Of a stretch of 64,000 bases of DNA, positions 32,860 through 43,142 are shown in pieces. The stretch lies in NCBI RefSeq assembly GCF_024346675.1, contig NZ_AP024850.1, positions 1,116,001-1,180,000 on the forward strand, read 5' to 3'. The stretch is from Photobacterium sanguinicancri (GTDB lineage: Bacteria; Pseudomonadota; Gammaproteobacteria; Enterobacterales; Vibrionaceae). The notes under the pieces are model-generated. The model searched no databases and was not told the DNA's origin. It saw only the letters and a program-made list of their open reading frames with translations. A program made the translations under genes and the position numbers. Numbering within the stretch: position 1 is the first letter of the stretch; the number at the start of each line of letters is the position of its first letter.

Positions 32860-34908
32860 TTACATCACACGCATACCAGGCTGTGCACCTTCGTGTGGTT
32901 CAAGGATCCAAAGATCTTTACCACCAGGGCCTGCCGCAAGGATCATACCTTCTGACATGCCAAACTTCATCTTACGAGGTTTTAGGTTAGCAACCATGAC
33001 AGTGTGCTTACCAATAAGCTCTTCAGGTGTATATGCTGATTTAATGCCAGAGAATACCTGACGCATTTCACCACCAATATCCAATTGGAACTTCAGCAGC
33101 TTGTTTGCTTTTGGTACTTCTTCACAAGAAACGATCTTAGCGATACGCATATCCACTTTAGCGAAGTCGTCGAACTCGATTTCAGCTTCAATAGGCTCGT
33201 CGTCTAGTGGGCCTTTTGTTGCGGCTTCTGCTTGTGCTTTCGCTGCTTGCTCTGCGGCTGCATCTTCTTTCGATGCTTCAACCATCGCTTCAACGTGTTT
33301 AGGATCGATACGGTTGAATAGCGCTTTAAACTTAGTCACTTCGTGATTAGTTAGTGGCTGTGCAACGCCTTCCCACGTTAGGGTTTCATTTAGGAAACCT
33401 TCTGTACGTTCAGCAAGCTTAGGCATAACTGGTTTCAGGTATGTCATTAGTACGCGGAACAAGTTAATACCTACAGAACAGATTTCTTGTAGTTCTTGGT
33501 CTTTACCTTCTTGTTTCGCAACAACCCAAGGTGCTTTTTCATCAACGTATTGGTTAGCTTTATCAGCTAGTGCTGTGATTTCACGAATAGCACGGCTAAA
33601 TTCACGTCCTTCGTATAGCTCTGCAATACGATCAGCAGCGCCTGCAAATTCAGCGTATAGCTCAGGCTCTACGAAGTCAGCAGATAGCTTACCTTCAAAG
33701 CGTTTAGCAATGAAACCAGCATTACGTGACGCTAGGTTAACAATCTTGTTCACCACATCGCTGTTAACACGCTGTGTGAAATCTTCAAGGTTAAGATCTA
33801 GGTCATCAATACGGTTATTTAGTTTCGCTGCGTAGTAGTAACGCAGGCATTCTGGGTCTAAATGCTCTAAGTAAGTGCCTGCTTTAATGAAGGTACCTTT
33901 AGACTTAGACATTTTCGCGCCGTTTACAGTTACGTAACCGTGTACGTAAACATTATTCGGCTTACGGAAACCTGCGCCTTCAAGCATTGCAGGCCAGAAT
34001 AGGCTGTGGAAGTAAACAATGTCTTTACCAATGAAGTGGTAAAGCTCTGTGGTGCTGTCTTTCTTCCAGTATTCGTCAAAATCCAGATCATCACGTTTGT
34101 CACATAGGTTTTTGAAAGAACCCATGTAGCCGATTGGTGCATCTAGCCAAACGTAGAAGAACTTGCCTGTTTCACCTGGGATTTCGAAACCGAAGTAAGG
34201 TGCATCGCGAGAGATATCCCACTGTTGCAGGCCTGACTCAAACCACTCTTGCATCTTGTTAGACGTTTCGTCTTGAAGTGCGCCAGATTTGGTCCACGCT
34301 TTTAGCATGTCTTCAAATTGTGGTAGGTCGAAGAAGAAGTGCTCAGAATCCTTCATGACAGGTGTCGCGCCAGAAACCGCTGATTTAGGGTTAATCAGGT
34401 CTGTTGGGCTGTATGTTTCGCCACAGTTATCACAGTTGTCGCCGTATTGGTCTTCTGCTTTACACTTAGGGCATGAACCTTTAACGAAACGGTCTGGCAG
34501 GAACATTTCTTTCTCAGGATCAAACAGCTGAGAGATAGTACGGCTAGTAATAAAGCCTTTTTCTTTCAGTTGTGTGTAAACAAATGAAGCTAGCTCACGG
34601 TTTTCATCTGAGTGTGTGCTGTGATAGTTACTGAAGTTAATATCGAAGCCAGCAAAGTCCGCTTGGTGTTCTTTGCTCACTTCCGCAATCATTTGCTCTG
34701 GCTCAACACCCATCTGCTGAGCCTTAAGCATGATTGGCGTACCGTGTGCATCATCTGCACAGATAAAATGAACGTCGTTGCCGCGAAGGCGTTGATAGCG
34801 CACCCAAATATCCGCTTGCACATGTTCAAGCATGTGGCCTAAGTGGATAGAACCGTTAGCGTACGGTAGGGCGCAGGTCACCAGAATTTTTCTCGGATTT
34901 GCAGCCAT
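32860..34908 (-). CDS. metG: Methionyl-tRNA synthetase
   Basis: MetRS charges tRNA-Met, including initiator tRNA, and is a class I synthetase. The 682-residue protein has the HIGH-type motif HLGH near residue 22 and KMSKS at 332-336. A four-cysteine zinc knuckle lies in [17 protein letters not shown]. The C-terminal EMAP/Trbp111-like tRNA-binding and dimerisation domain starts with [20 protein letters not shown]. An acidic, Ala/Glu-rich linker joins it to the core. It is divergent from apbC across 224 bp, as in E. coli and Vibrio. Confidence 0.98.
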   Translation of the reverse strand: MAANPRKILVTCALPYANGSIHLGHMLEHVQADIWVRYQRLRGNDVHFICADDAHGTPIMLKAQQMGVEPEQMIAEVSKEHQADFAGFDINFSNYHSTHSDENRELASFVYTQLKEKGFITSRTISQLFDPEKEMFLPDRFVKGSCPKCKAEDQYGDNCDNCGETYSPTDLINPKSAVSGATPVMKDSEHFFFDLPQFEDMLKAWTKSGALQDETSNKMQEWFESGLQQWDISRDAPYFGFEIPGETGKFFYVWLDAPIGYMGSFKNLCDKRDDLDFDEYWKKDSTTELYHFIGKDIVYFHSLFWPAMLEGAGFRKPNNVYVHGYVTVNGAKMSKSKGTFIKAGTYLEHLDPECLRYYYAAKLNNRIDDLDLNLEDFTQRVNSDVVNKIVNLASRNAGFIAKRFEGKLSADFVEPELYAEFAGAADRIAELYEGREFSRAIREITALADKANQYVDEKAPWVVAKQEGKDQELQEICSVGINLFRVLMTYLKPVMPKLAERTEGFLNETLTWEGVAQPLTNHEVTKFKALFNRIDPKHVEAMVEASKEDAAAEQAAKAQAEAATKGPLDDEPIEAEIEFDDFAKVDMRIAKIVSCEEVPKANKLLKFQLDIGGEMRQVFSGIKSAYTPEELIGKHTVMVANLKPRKMKFGMSEGMILAAGPGGKDLWILEPHEGAQPGMRVM

Positions 34909-35132
34909 AATTACTTATTTCGCTCGTGATGGGTAAAAATATAGCCTTAAATAGTAACTGATGGGGAACGTATTGCCTAGCGCGTGACAAGGATATTCCC
35001 CTTAAAAAGCAGCGATAAATGCCCTTTGGTGATAGGATTTATTAAAGTGTTTGATTGTCCTATTCATAACAACAAATTAATTGGATAGAAAAACAACAAT
35101 TTCATGCCAATCTGGATAACGGAGTCGTAAAT

Positions 35133-36227
35133 ATGGCGGGAAACGAGGCAGCAATGCCATTTGAAAGCATTGCAGACATTAGCCGTTGGTTGAACCATTT
35201 TGAACATCCATGGTTACCGCACGAATGGGCGGATACACCCAATATCATTTCTGTTTCAGCCGAAGGTGGCGTGACCATTACTCTACCTTTTGCATCTGCA
35301 TCAATCATAGAGCTGCTTCAGCATTGGATTGTTACTCAGCAGCAGCTTCATCACCTTGCACCCAATGTTGCTTTTACCGTTACCAGCCGTGTCGCCACGC
35401 TAGCAACAGGCGATAAGCAGCCGCTAAACGGTGTCAAAAACATTATTGTAGTCAGTTCTGCAAAAGGCGGGGTGGGGAAATCGACCACATCCGTTAACCT
35501 TGCTCTGGGTTTGCAACAGCAAGGAGCGAAAGTTGGTTTATTAGATGCTGATATTTATGGCCCTTCGGTCCCTATGATGTTGGGCACTGTTGACGAAAAA
35601 CCACAGTCACCGGATGGCAAAATGATGATGCCAATCGAATCTTGTGGCTTATATACCAACTCAGTGGGTTATTTAGTGCCAGCAGAAAGCGCGACCATTT
35701 GGCGTGGCCCTATGGCATCAAAGGCGCTGCAACAAATAATCAGTGAAACATGGTGGCCTGATCTCGATTACTTGGTTATCGACATGCCGCCGGGTACAGG
35801 TGATATCCAGTTGACGCTTGCTCAGCAAATTCCGGTGACGGGTGCTGTGATTGTTACTACGCCGCAAGACCTTGCATTAGCTGATGCTATCAAGGGCGTG
35901 AATATGTTTGATAAGGTGGCTGTTCCTGTTTTAGGTTTGGTTGAAAATATGAGCTACCATATTTGTAGTAACTGTGGACACCATGAACCTATCTTTGGTT
36001 GTGGTGGCGCGGAGAAGATGTCGAAAGAGCAGTCGATTCCACTATTGGCGCAACTTCCGCTGCATATCAAAATCCGAGAAGATATTGACCGTGGCAAGCC
36101 AACGGTAGCGGCTTCGCCTGAGTCTGAACAAGCTGCGGCCTACATCCAATTAGCGGGTGAGGTAGCTAGTCGATTATATTGGACTGGTGATGCGGTAGCA
36201 GAGCAGATTACAATTCGCACAATGTAA
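35133..36227 (+). CDS. apbC: Iron-sulfur cluster carrier protein ApbC/Mrp
   Basis: ApbC (Mrp) is a deviant-Walker P-loop ATPase that carries [4Fe-4S] clusters to target apoproteins. The 364 residues start with a short N-terminal domain of the MIP18/DUF59 type (about 1-95). The P-loop AKGGVGKS at 110-117 follows, then DADIYGPSVPMMLG, DMPPGTGDIQLTL and the cluster-binding CSNC motif in YHICSNCGHHEPIFG. The start ATG at 35133 has ACGGAG upstream. It lies divergent from metG and ahead of udk, a conserved neighbourhood. Confidence 0.95.
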   Translation: MAGNEAAMPFESIADISRWLNHFEHPWLPHEWADTPNIISVSAEGGVTITLPFASASIIELLQHWIVTQQQLHHLAPNVAFTVTSRVATLATGDKQPLNGVKNIIVVSSAKGGVGKSTTSVNLALGLQQQGAKVGLLDADIYGPSVPMMLGTVDEKPQSPDGKMMMPIESCGLYTNSVGYLVPAESATIWRGPMASKALQQIISETWWPDLDYLVIDMPPGTGDIQLTLAQQIPVTGAVIVTTPQDLALADAIKGVNMFDKVAVPVLGLVENMSYHICSNCGHHEPIFGCGGAEKMSKEQSIPLLAQLPLHIKIREDIDRGKPTVAASPESEQAAAYIQLAGEVASRLYWTGDAVAEQITIRTM

Positions 36228-36407
36228 ACCATTGCGTAGTGATAAATCGCTCATTTTTAGCTCAACTGCGCTAGGTGCGGTATTTCTACTAGCATCTAGC
36301 GGTGCAACTCCCTATAATCAGGCGGTTTAATTCCCCTCAGTAGAGTGAAATACTCATGGGGTGAATGGATTTTAACCTCGCCAAAGTTGTTACAGGTGCA
36401 TTCTGCT

Positions 36408-37052
36408 ATGTCTGAAAATTCACACCAATGCGTCATTATCGGTATCGCAGGCGCGTCTGCGTCCGGTAAAAGTTTGATTGCCAGTACGGTTTACCAAGAG
36501 CTAAAAGAAAAAGTCGGCGATCATCAGATCGGTGTTATTACGGAAGATTGTTACTACAACGATCAAAGTCACCTGAGCATGGATGAGCGGGTTAAAACGA
36601 ATTATGACCACCCAAGTGCGTTGGATCATAATCTTCTTAGCGATCATTTGATCCAGCTAATGAAAGGTGAAGCGGTAGAAGTACCTCAGTACAGCTACAA
36701 TGAACATACTCGTATGACAGAAACGACCACGATGACACCAAAGAAAGTGATCATTTTGGAAGGTATTCTATTGCTTACAGACCCACGTCTACGTGACATC
36801 ATGCACGCAAGTGTATTTATGGACACACCACTAGACATCTGTTTACTTCGTCGTCTTCAACGCGATGTTGCAGAGCGTGGTCGTACAATGGAATCTGTAC
36901 TGAAGCAATACCAAAAGACGGTACGCCCTATGTTTATGCAGTTTATTGAGCCGTCTAAACAGTATGCAGATATCATCGTACCGCGTGGTGGTAAAAACCG
37001 TATCGCGATTGATGTATTAAAAGCACACATTGCTAAACTACTGAAATCGTAA
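36408..37052 (+). CDS. udk: Uridine kinase
   Basis: Udk phosphorylates uridine and cytidine with GTP or ATP for pyrimidine salvage. The P-loop is GASASGKS at residues 15-22. [10 protein letters not shown] and [17 protein letters not shown] are the conserved substrate and lid segments. I start at the ATG at 36408, giving [17 protein letters not shown] and 214 residues, essentially the length of the E. coli enzyme. An upstream in-frame GTG at 36345 would add 21 residues absent from the family. A terminator follows at 37089-37113. Confidence 0.97.
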   Translation: MSENSHQCVIIGIAGASASGKSLIASTVYQELKEKVGDHQIGVITEDCYYNDQSHLSMDERVKTNYDHPSALDHNLLSDHLIQLMKGEAVEVPQYSYNEHTRMTETTTMTPKKVIILEGILLLTDPRLRDIMHASVFMDTPLDICLLRRLQRDVAERGRTMESVLKQYQKTVRPMFMQFIEPSKQYADIIVPRGGKNRIAIDVLKAHIAKLLKS

Positions 37053-37088
37053 TTGATAAAGTAGTATCGCAACACAGATATTCAAGTG

Positions 37089-37113
37089 AAGGCTGACAGT
37101 GTCAGCCTTTTTT
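37089..37113 (+). terminator. Rho-independent terminator of udk
   Basis: AAGGCTGAC and GTCAGCCTT form a perfect 9-bp stem with a 3-nt loop followed by TTTTTG. It starts 37 nt after udk. Confidence 0.9.
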
Positions 37114-37341
37114 GTATCTGGTGATCAAGTATTTGTATGCCTCGAGATTATGCCTCTTGGACGTCTCCATCCGTGTTATTGCAATAAAAGCAGCAATTCT
37201 GACGGCTTTTATTTTTTCTTTGATCGGATTGGTATTATTATTTGTTCTAAATACAACTATTTATCGCTTTAACTGTCGTAACGGAATGGATTATTACACC
37301 TTGGGTAATAATCGTTGTGGACGGAAAACACAGAGGACACG

Positions 37342-39501
37342 ATGAAAAAGTTTCTTTATATACTTCTTGCGCTAGTGCTGGTGGTCGTTATTGGCATTGC
37401 GGCACTATTGGCCTTGGTTGATCCAAACCAATTCAAACCACTGATTGCAGAGCAAGTGAAGAAAAACACTGGCCGTGAATTAGTGATTAACGGTGATATT
37501 GATTGGCGCTTCTTCCCAAGCGTAGGTCTTACGCTTGGGGAAACTGAGTTTCGCAACCCTGACGGATTTGCAGAGGCGAACTTGGTTCGTTTTAGTAATG
37601 CCGATCTTTCTGTTTCTGTGATGCCGCTTCTTTCACAACAACTGGAAATCGGTAACGTCAGTTTGAATGACGCTCGCGTGTTTATTCAAACACGTAAAGA
37701 TGGTGTCAGTAACCTTGATGGTCTTGGTGCGCAGAATGCAGCAGTGAAGGATTCGGCAGCTCAGGATGCCGCACCAGCAGACGCTAAGCAAACAGCCGCG
37801 CAAGAGACTACAGCAGCACCAGCATCAGCTTGGACTATTAGTCTTGCGGGTGTAGAGCTAGTGAATGCTAGCGCTGTTATTCGCGATGATAAAACGGGTG
37901 CACTGACAGATGTGGCGCAGCTTAACTTTAGCCTAACCCGTTTTGCGCCAGGCGAATGGGCACAAGCAGCATTCGATGTGCAAGGTAAGAATGGTGAGTT
38001 GAACTTTACTGCCAAAGGTGACACCGAGCTAATGATAGCGCCAACGCTTGATGGTGCAGAGCTAAAAGGCTTGTCATTGATAGCTTCGGCTGCAGACAGC
38101 GTGAATAAAATTGAATCGGTTAGCTTAACCATGGATCAATTTCGTATCGGTGATTGGTCAGCGCTAACGTTTAGTGCAAAGGGACAAATTCCAGATTTAG
38201 CTTTTGCTGCTGAAGGTAAAGCGCGTTTAAAACTGAGTAAGGATTTTAACCTTGCGCAGGTTGAAGGCTTAACGCTAAATAGCGACCTGAAAGGGAGTAC
38301 TTTACCTCGCCCTGAGATGAAAGTAGGCCTGACGGCTGATGCTTCTTACGATGTGGCGAAAGGTTTAGCGACGTTATCTGCATTTACGACGCAAGTGGAT
38401 GAAATTGGCCTAGATGGTCAAGCGTCTTTCCAAACGGCAGATATCCCTGTGATTCGTTTCGATGTTCACAGCGATAAAATCGATTTAGATGCGTTCCTTG
38501 GTTTAGACAAAGCAAGTAAAACAGGCAGTGAAGAGCCCGCTGAAGGTGAAGCATCAGGTACGAGTACGACACAAGGTGCAGTAACGACGACAGATAAATC
38601 AAAAGAACCGGATTTATCTGCACTGAAAACACTCGATATTGCCGGTAAAGTCGCAATTGATAATTTCAAAGCGGCGAATGCCAAAGTCTCTGATGTGGTG
38701 ACTGAGCTGGCGGTTAAACAAGGTGTGCTTAATCTAAAACGCTTTGATGCTAAGTTATACGGAGGTTCGATCAATGCTAAAGCGACGATTGATGCTAACG
38801 GTAAACTACCGACTTATAAAGTGACCAAGCATATTAAAGGGGTTCAAGTTCAGCCGTTGTTGATGGATGTTGCTGAATTCGAAAACCTTGCCGGTACGGG
38901 TAATATTGATATCAAAGTGTCAGGTACTGGTTTAGCTGAAGCGCGAATTCGCCAGAATATTGCAGGTACTGTAAATATTAATTTCGCCGATGGTGCGATA
39001 TACGGTGTTAACGTTGCTGAGATGATCCGTGAAGCACGTGCTACGTTGAAAGGTCAGAAAGCTGAATACGTGAAAGAAGAACGTAAAACAGACTTCTCTG
39101 CACTAACCTCGACCATGACGCTGGGTAAAGGGGTACTTTCTACCAACAATTTACACTTAGCATCGCCGTTACTGCGTATTGACGGGGAAGGACAGACTAA
39201 TTTAGTGTTAGAATCGATTGATTTCATGGTGATGACATCTGTGGTGGAATCTTCACAAGGTCAGGGTGGTAAAGACATTGATGAGCTGAAAGATCTGACC
39301 GTACCGATTGATGTGAAGGGCAACTGGACCGAGCCTAAATTTTCTCTGAACTTAAAAGAGCTTTTAAAGCGTAATAACGAGTTAGAGAAAAAAGCGGAAC
39401 GTGAAGTTGAGCGTGGCTTGAAGAAGTTGTTGGGCGATAAAGCGGACGACGATAAAGTCAAAGATGCGGCAAATAAGCTATTAAAAGGTTTATTTAATTA
39501 A
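37342..39501 (+). CDS. asmA: AsmA family outer-membrane assembly protein
   Basis: AsmA is an inner-membrane-anchored periplasmic protein of the AsmA-like/RBG group, implicated in phospholipid or lipopolysaccharide transport to the outer membrane. The 719-residue protein has one N-terminal span (FLYILLALVLVVVIGIAALL), then a large periplasmic part. VDPNQFKPLIAEQVKKNTGR and GDIDWRFFPSVGLTLG are strongly conserved at the start. An Ala/Gln/Thr-rich low-complexity insert lies around residues 140-165 and a second near 385-420. I choose the ATG at 37342, which follows AGAGG and starts directly at the membrane anchor; nine upstream codons from 37315 are ignored. Confidence 0.92.
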   Translation: MKKFLYILLALVLVVVIGIAALLALVDPNQFKPLIAEQVKKNTGRELVINGDIDWRFFPSVGLTLGETEFRNPDGFAEANLVRFSNADLSVSVMPLLSQQLEIGNVSLNDARVFIQTRKDGVSNLDGLGAQNAAVKDSAAQDAAPADAKQTAAQETTAAPASAWTISLAGVELVNASAVIRDDKTGALTDVAQLNFSLTRFAPGEWAQAAFDVQGKNGELNFTAKGDTELMIAPTLDGAELKGLSLIASAADSVNKIESVSLTMDQFRIGDWSALTFSAKGQIPDLAFAAEGKARLKLSKDFNLAQVEGLTLNSDLKGSTLPRPEMKVGLTADASYDVAKGLATLSAFTTQVDEIGLDGQASFQTADIPVIRFDVHSDKIDLDAFLGLDKASKTGSEEPAEGEASGTSTTQGAVTTTDKSKEPDLSALKTLDIAGKVAIDNFKAANAKVSDVVTELAVKQGVLNLKRFDAKLYGGSINAKATIDANGKLPTYKVTKHIKGVQVQPLLMDVAEFENLAGTGNIDIKVSGTGLAEARIRQNIAGTVNINFADGAIYGVNVAEMIREARATLKGQKAEYVKEERKTDFSALTSTMTLGKGVLSTNNLHLASPLLRIDGEGQTNLVLESIDFMVMTSVVESSQGQGGKDIDELKDLTVPIDVKGNWTEPKFSLNLKELLKRNNELEKKAEREVERGLKKLLGDKADDDKVKDAANKLLKGLFN

Positions 39502-39531
39502 GTGTAACTGAACCGTTTCATCTTAAAATTG

Positions 39532-39564
39532 AAAAAGCTTGCTCTGAAAGGAGCAAGCTTTTTT
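39532..39564. terminator. Bidirectional terminator between asmA and the CBS gene
   Basis: AAAAAGCTTGCTC and GAGCAAGCTTTTT form a 13-bp stem around a 6-nt loop, with T-runs in both directions. It separates two convergent genes. Confidence 0.92.
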
Positions 39565-39591
39565 ATTATTTGTACCAAGAGGATAGGGGGG

Positions 39592-40044
39592 TTACACCGC
39601 GGCTTTTTTCTTTTTGTTCATTTTTTGTGATTCTAAACTGTCTTGGAAAGCACGAAGTAAATCAACGGCAGACAGCATACCAACTAGGTCGCCTGTTTTA
39701 TCAAAGACTGGCGCAGCACCTATGGTGTTATCTAGCAATGTTGCGACCGCTTTGGTGAGCGTGTCGTAAGTACGTACGTGGATCACATCTGTGATCATAA
39801 CATCGCCAATGTGCAAATCGTCTGACAAGTCATAGTCATGGCCAATATCGGGTGTTTCATCCACCCAACCAGGCCGACGAAGCTCGCGGTCACTCACCAT
39901 CCCAATCACAGTATTGTTTTGATCGATAACGGGTAAGTGGCGGATACCTTCATCTCGCATTTTGAAAAAAGCTTCTCTTAAGCCTGTTTCAGCGGTGATC
40001 GTAATCACTTTGCGTGTCATATACTCTGAGACTTTTGTCGGCAT
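39592..40044 (-). CDS. Tandem CBS-domain protein
   Basis: This roughly 150-residue protein consists of two CBS domains, which usually bind adenosine nucleotides as a Bateman module. The first carries YMTRKVITITAETGLREAF and HLPVIDQNNTVIGMVSDREL, the second DVMITDVIHVRTYDTLTKA and APVFDKTGDLVGMLSAVDLL. A short acidic loop (WVDETPDIGHDYDLSDD) joins them. The C-terminal tail MNKKKKAAV is basic. There is no attached enzyme or transporter domain, so its partner is unknown. Two ATGs are possible; I use 40044, which is 9 nt from the GGA of AAGGA, while 40050 is only 3 nt away. Confidence 0.85.
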   Translation of the reverse strand: MPTKVSEYMTRKVITITAETGLREAFFKMRDEGIRHLPVIDQNNTVIGMVSDRELRRPGWVDETPDIGHDYDLSDDLHIGDVMITDVIHVRTYDTLTKAVATLLDNTIGAAPVFDKTGDLVGMLSAVDLLRAFQDSLESQKMNKKKKAAV

Positions 40045-40312
40045 TAGCATTGTTCCTTATAGGTTTAATCAATGTGCCTCTCTAACGCTAACGAAAAGTA
40101 TCTTGCTTAACTGCGACTCAGAGCGCGTTTTTACTTTTGGATATACTTTATTGCAAAGTGGTTAATCATTCATCAGATCCTATTTGATATCAGTTACAGG
40201 TTTTATTTACTACTGGGATGATGATGAAATTTGTTATCATTTCGTTACGTCGGACAGCTAGCTAAAGTAAGTATCTATGAATGCACTTGCTTTGGTATTA
40301 AAGGAGATAAAC

Positions 40313-41371
40313 TTGGATTCAGTTACACAAGCGGCATTAGGTGCTGCTGTCGCCGGCCTTATTGCAGGGAAGAAGTGCTCGCCGAAAGTCTTACTCGCAG
40401 GTGCTGCACTTGGGACCATTCCTGATCTTGATGTATTTATTCATTATGGCGATCCTGTGTCTGACATGGTGAAGCATCGTGGCTTTAGCCATTCCATTTT
40501 TGTGCTTCTCCCTTTTTCGTGGTTATTAGCGTTAGCTTGGCAGCGATTTAAACCAACCCAGTTTTCTTTTATGCACTTGTGGCTGTTAGTGGCCGCTTGT
40601 TTAATTACGCATCCATTGCTGGATTCATTTACTTCTTATGGCACTCAGCTGCTCTGGCCGTTGTCCGAAAGTATTGCGGTATCCAGTATTTTTATTATTG
40701 ACCCTATTTATACCGTGCCATTGGTTATCATGGTCCTTGCCAGTTTATTGTGGCGGGAAAAAGGGGCAAAGCTCTGTGGTATTGGATTAGGCTTATCGTC
40801 GCTGTATTTAGCTTGGTCAGTTTTTGCATTATCGACAATAGAAAATAGAGTTGAGAACCAATTGGTTGGTACTAACTTGGAATCGCAACCTGTCTTTATT
40901 GCTCCCACACCATTAAATACTGTGCTTTGGCGGGTGGTGGTGCTTGATGGTGGTACGTATTGGGAAGGGTTAACCTCGCTACTGGATGACAATCCCCATA
41001 TTGATTTTATAGCGAAAGAACGTGGTGAATGGCCTTTAGCGGATAAGCCACAACATTTAAAGATGCTAGAACAATTTACCCAAGACTTTGTGAAATATCA
41101 GCAAATTGATAGTGCGCTAACCGTTACAGATCTGCGACTCGGTGTCGCTCAGTATTTGCCTTTCAGTTTTCAGTTTGCTGAGAAAAATACGGTCCAGGAA
41201 TGGCAGTTCGGTTTGCCAGCCGCGATTGAATCACCCGATGTACGTATAAAACATGTCCCTGCACTGTGGTTACGCTTATTGGGTAATCAGGCGATCGATG
41301 CAAATTTATGCCATGAAGCTGAATGTCCTAAAATGGATAAGTCTGATGAAACAGCAATAATTGCAGGTTAA
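40313..41371 (+). CDS. YdjM-like (DUF457) inner-membrane metal-dependent hydrolase family protein
   Basis: The N-terminal 200 residues match the YdjM/DUF457 family of membrane proteins proposed to be metal-dependent hydrolases. The conserved acidic and histidine motifs are PDLD at residues 37-40, HRGFSH at 55-60, and THPLLD about 50 residues later, within several membrane spans. About 150 further residues after the last span form an extra, probably soluble, domain. I place the start at a TTG (40313). AAAGGAG lies 6 nt before it and the family begins (M)DSVTQAALGAAV. The ATG at 40277 lacks a ribosome-binding site. The real function of the family is unproven. Confidence 0.8.
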   Translation: MDSVTQAALGAAVAGLIAGKKCSPKVLLAGAALGTIPDLDVFIHYGDPVSDMVKHRGFSHSIFVLLPFSWLLALAWQRFKPTQFSFMHLWLLVAACLITHPLLDSFTSYGTQLLWPLSESIAVSSIFIIDPIYTVPLVIMVLASLLWREKGAKLCGIGLGLSSLYLAWSVFALSTIENRVENQLVGTNLESQPVFIAPTPLNTVLWRVVVLDGGTYWEGLTSLLDDNPHIDFIAKERGEWPLADKPQHLKMLEQFTQDFVKYQQIDSALTVTDLRLGVAQYLPFSFQFAEKNTVQEWQFGLPAAIESPDVRIKHVPALWLRLLGNQAIDANLCHEAECPKMDKSDETAIIAG

Positions 41372-41737
41372 TAACCTTCGAGATTATTAACAAATGAGTT
41401 GTTACACTTTGTAGCACATTAAAGTGTAATGGCTCATTTTAGTCTATTAATTGCATAGTGATAGTTTTGTATTTTAACAAGCACATAAATTTCACCGCGC
41501 TAAATGTTGCGAGCTATTAACTTTAAAGTAAAGAAACCAATCAAAACATGTAGCGGATGTGAAATTACAGCACGTTGTTTTTAAGGAAGTGCTCACATAA
41601 CCGTTGCATATTATTTTTATAATTTCTCAATTTGATATTTATCAATAGCTCAGCGCAATTGTGCTGGCAATCTACCTATATAGTATTAACGGCTTCGTTG
41701 TGAAGCTGACATTTATCGATATAGGGAGATAACGAGC
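41372..41737 (+). other. Upstream region of dcuB
   Basis: This 366-bp A/T-rich gap carries the regulatory region of dcuB. Its one recognisable site is the perfect FNR-type dyad at 41632-41645. A TATAGT sequence at 41679-41684 is a possible -10. No gene is seen. Confidence 0.6.
41632..41645. promoter_or_regulatory. FNR box upstream of dcuB
   Basis: TTGATATTTATCAA is an exact match to the FNR consensus TTGAT-N4-ATCAA and is fully symmetrical in its half-sites. It lies 92 bp before the dcuB start codon. FNR activation of dcuB under anaerobiosis is established in E. coli. The box suits an activating position if transcription starts near 41680-41690. Confidence 0.8.
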
Positions 41738-43066
41738 ATGTTGTATTTGGAATTTTTATTCCTGTTGCTTGTGTTGTATGCAGGTAGCCGCTTTGGTGGT
41801 ATAGGTTTGGGTGTGGTATCGGGCTTAGGCTTGGTTGTTGAAGTCTTTATTTTTAGAATGCCACCGACATCACCACCAATTACAGTAATGTTGATTATTT
41901 TAGCCGTGGTGACTTGTGCTTCTATTCTAGAAGCTGCTGGTGGCTTAAAGTACATGCTTCAAGTTGCTGAACGTATTCTACGTAGCAATCCTAAGCGCGT
42001 TACTATTCTTGGTCCCTTAGTGACTTACACCATGACATTCATGTTGGGTACGGGCCATGCTGTTTACTCAATTATGCCAATCATTGGTGATGTTGCGTTA
42101 AAAAATGGCATTCGTCCTGAGCGCCCAATGGCTGCATCTTCTGTTGCTTCCCAGTTAGCCATTACTGCGAGTCCAATCTCTGCTGCAGTTGTGTATTACC
42201 TTGCACAGTTATCAGGTATTAATGAAAGCATTCACTTACTGACTATTTTGATGGTAACAGTGCCTTCAACGCTACTTGGTACAATTTTACTGTCGCTATA
42301 CAGCCTACGTCGCGGTAAAGAGCTTGAGGATGATCCTGAGTACCAGCGTCGTTTGGAAGATCCAATTTGGCGTGAAAAAATTCTTCATACAACATCAACG
42401 TCACTGGATGAAAAGCTGCCGACATCTGCTAAGCACGCAGTGCTGCTATTTGTTCTTGCTCTAGTGTCGATTGTTATTGTCGCTATGGTGCCAGAGATCC
42501 GTACTATCGGTGATGCTAAGCCAATTTCAATGTCTTTGATTATTCAGATGATGATGCTGGCGTTTGGTGGCCTGATCTTGCTCGTGACACGTACCAACGT
42601 ACAAAAAGTACCTGAAGGTGTGGTGTTTAAGTCAGGGATGGTCGCAGCTATCGCAATCTTCGGTATTGCGTGGATGAGTGATACTTACTTCCAGTATGCA
42701 ATGCCTTCGTTTAAGTCTGGCATTACAGAAATGGTACAAGGTTATCCTTGGACATTCGCACTAGCGCTATTCATTGTTTCTGTTGTGGTAAACAGCCAAG
42801 CAGCAACTGCACGTATGATGCTGCCTGTTGGTATGGCAATGGGTTTAAACCCTGCATTATTGATTGGTTTGATGCCAGCAACTTACGGTTACTTCTTCAT
42901 TCCTAACTACCCATCAGATATCGCGACATGTAACTTTGATGTGACGGGTACAACGAAGATTGGTAAGTACTACTTTAACCACAGTTTCATGGTGCCGGGT
43001 CTGATTGGTGTCGTGTCGGCGTGTTGTATCGGTTACACCATTGCACAAGTGGTTGTTCCAAGCTAA
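41738..43066 (+). CDS. dcuB: Anaerobic C4-dicarboxylate transporter, DcuB type
   Basis: Dcu carriers exchange fumarate, malate or aspartate for succinate during fumarate respiration. The 442-residue inner-membrane protein has about 10-12 hydrophobic spans. Segments such as GTGHAVYSIMPII, IRPERPMAASSVASQ, ITASPISAAVV and YYFNHSFMVPGLIGV resemble E. coli DcuB more than DcuA (DcuB reads GTGHVVYTILPII and IRPERPMAASS). The perfect FNR box upstream agrees with DcuB-type anaerobic control. A bidirectional terminator follows. No adjacent fumarase or DcuSR system is present. Confidence 0.9.
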   Translation: MLYLEFLFLLLVLYAGSRFGGIGLGVVSGLGLVVEVFIFRMPPTSPPITVMLIILAVVTCASILEAAGGLKYMLQVAERILRSNPKRVTILGPLVTYTMTFMLGTGHAVYSIMPIIGDVALKNGIRPERPMAASSVASQLAITASPISAAVVYYLAQLSGINESIHLLTILMVTVPSTLLGTILLSLYSLRRGKELEDDPEYQRRLEDPIWREKILHTTSTSLDEKLPTSAKHAVLLFVLALVSIVIVAMVPEIRTIGDAKPISMSLIIQMMMLAFGGLILLVTRTNVQKVPEGVVFKSGMVAAIAIFGIAWMSDTYFQYAMPSFKSGITEMVQGYPWTFALALFIVSVVVNSQAATARMMLPVGMAMGLNPALLIGLMPATYGYFFIPNYPSDIATCNFDVTGTTKIGKYYFNHSFMVPGLIGVVSACCIGYTIAQVVVPS

Positions 43067-43084
43067 TCGCTTAACTTGATTGAT

Positions 43085-43124
43085 AAAAAAGCGGATAACC
43101 TGATGAGGGTTATCCGCTTTTTTT
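43085..43124. terminator. Bidirectional terminator between dcuB and psiE
   Basis: AAAAAAGCGGATAACC and GGTTATCCGCTTTTTT form a 16-bp stem around TGATGAG, with T-runs in both directions between the convergent genes. Confidence 0.93.
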
Positions 43125-43142
43125 ATATTAAAACATCAGAAA

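Noticed and set aside
37112..37345. A 77-codon hydrophobic frame whose stop overlaps the asmA ATG as ATGA
   Set aside because: It would start at a TTG inside the T-run of the udk terminator, has no ribosome-binding site, and its hydrophobicity follows from T-rich intergenic DNA. The ATGA overlap is probably chance.
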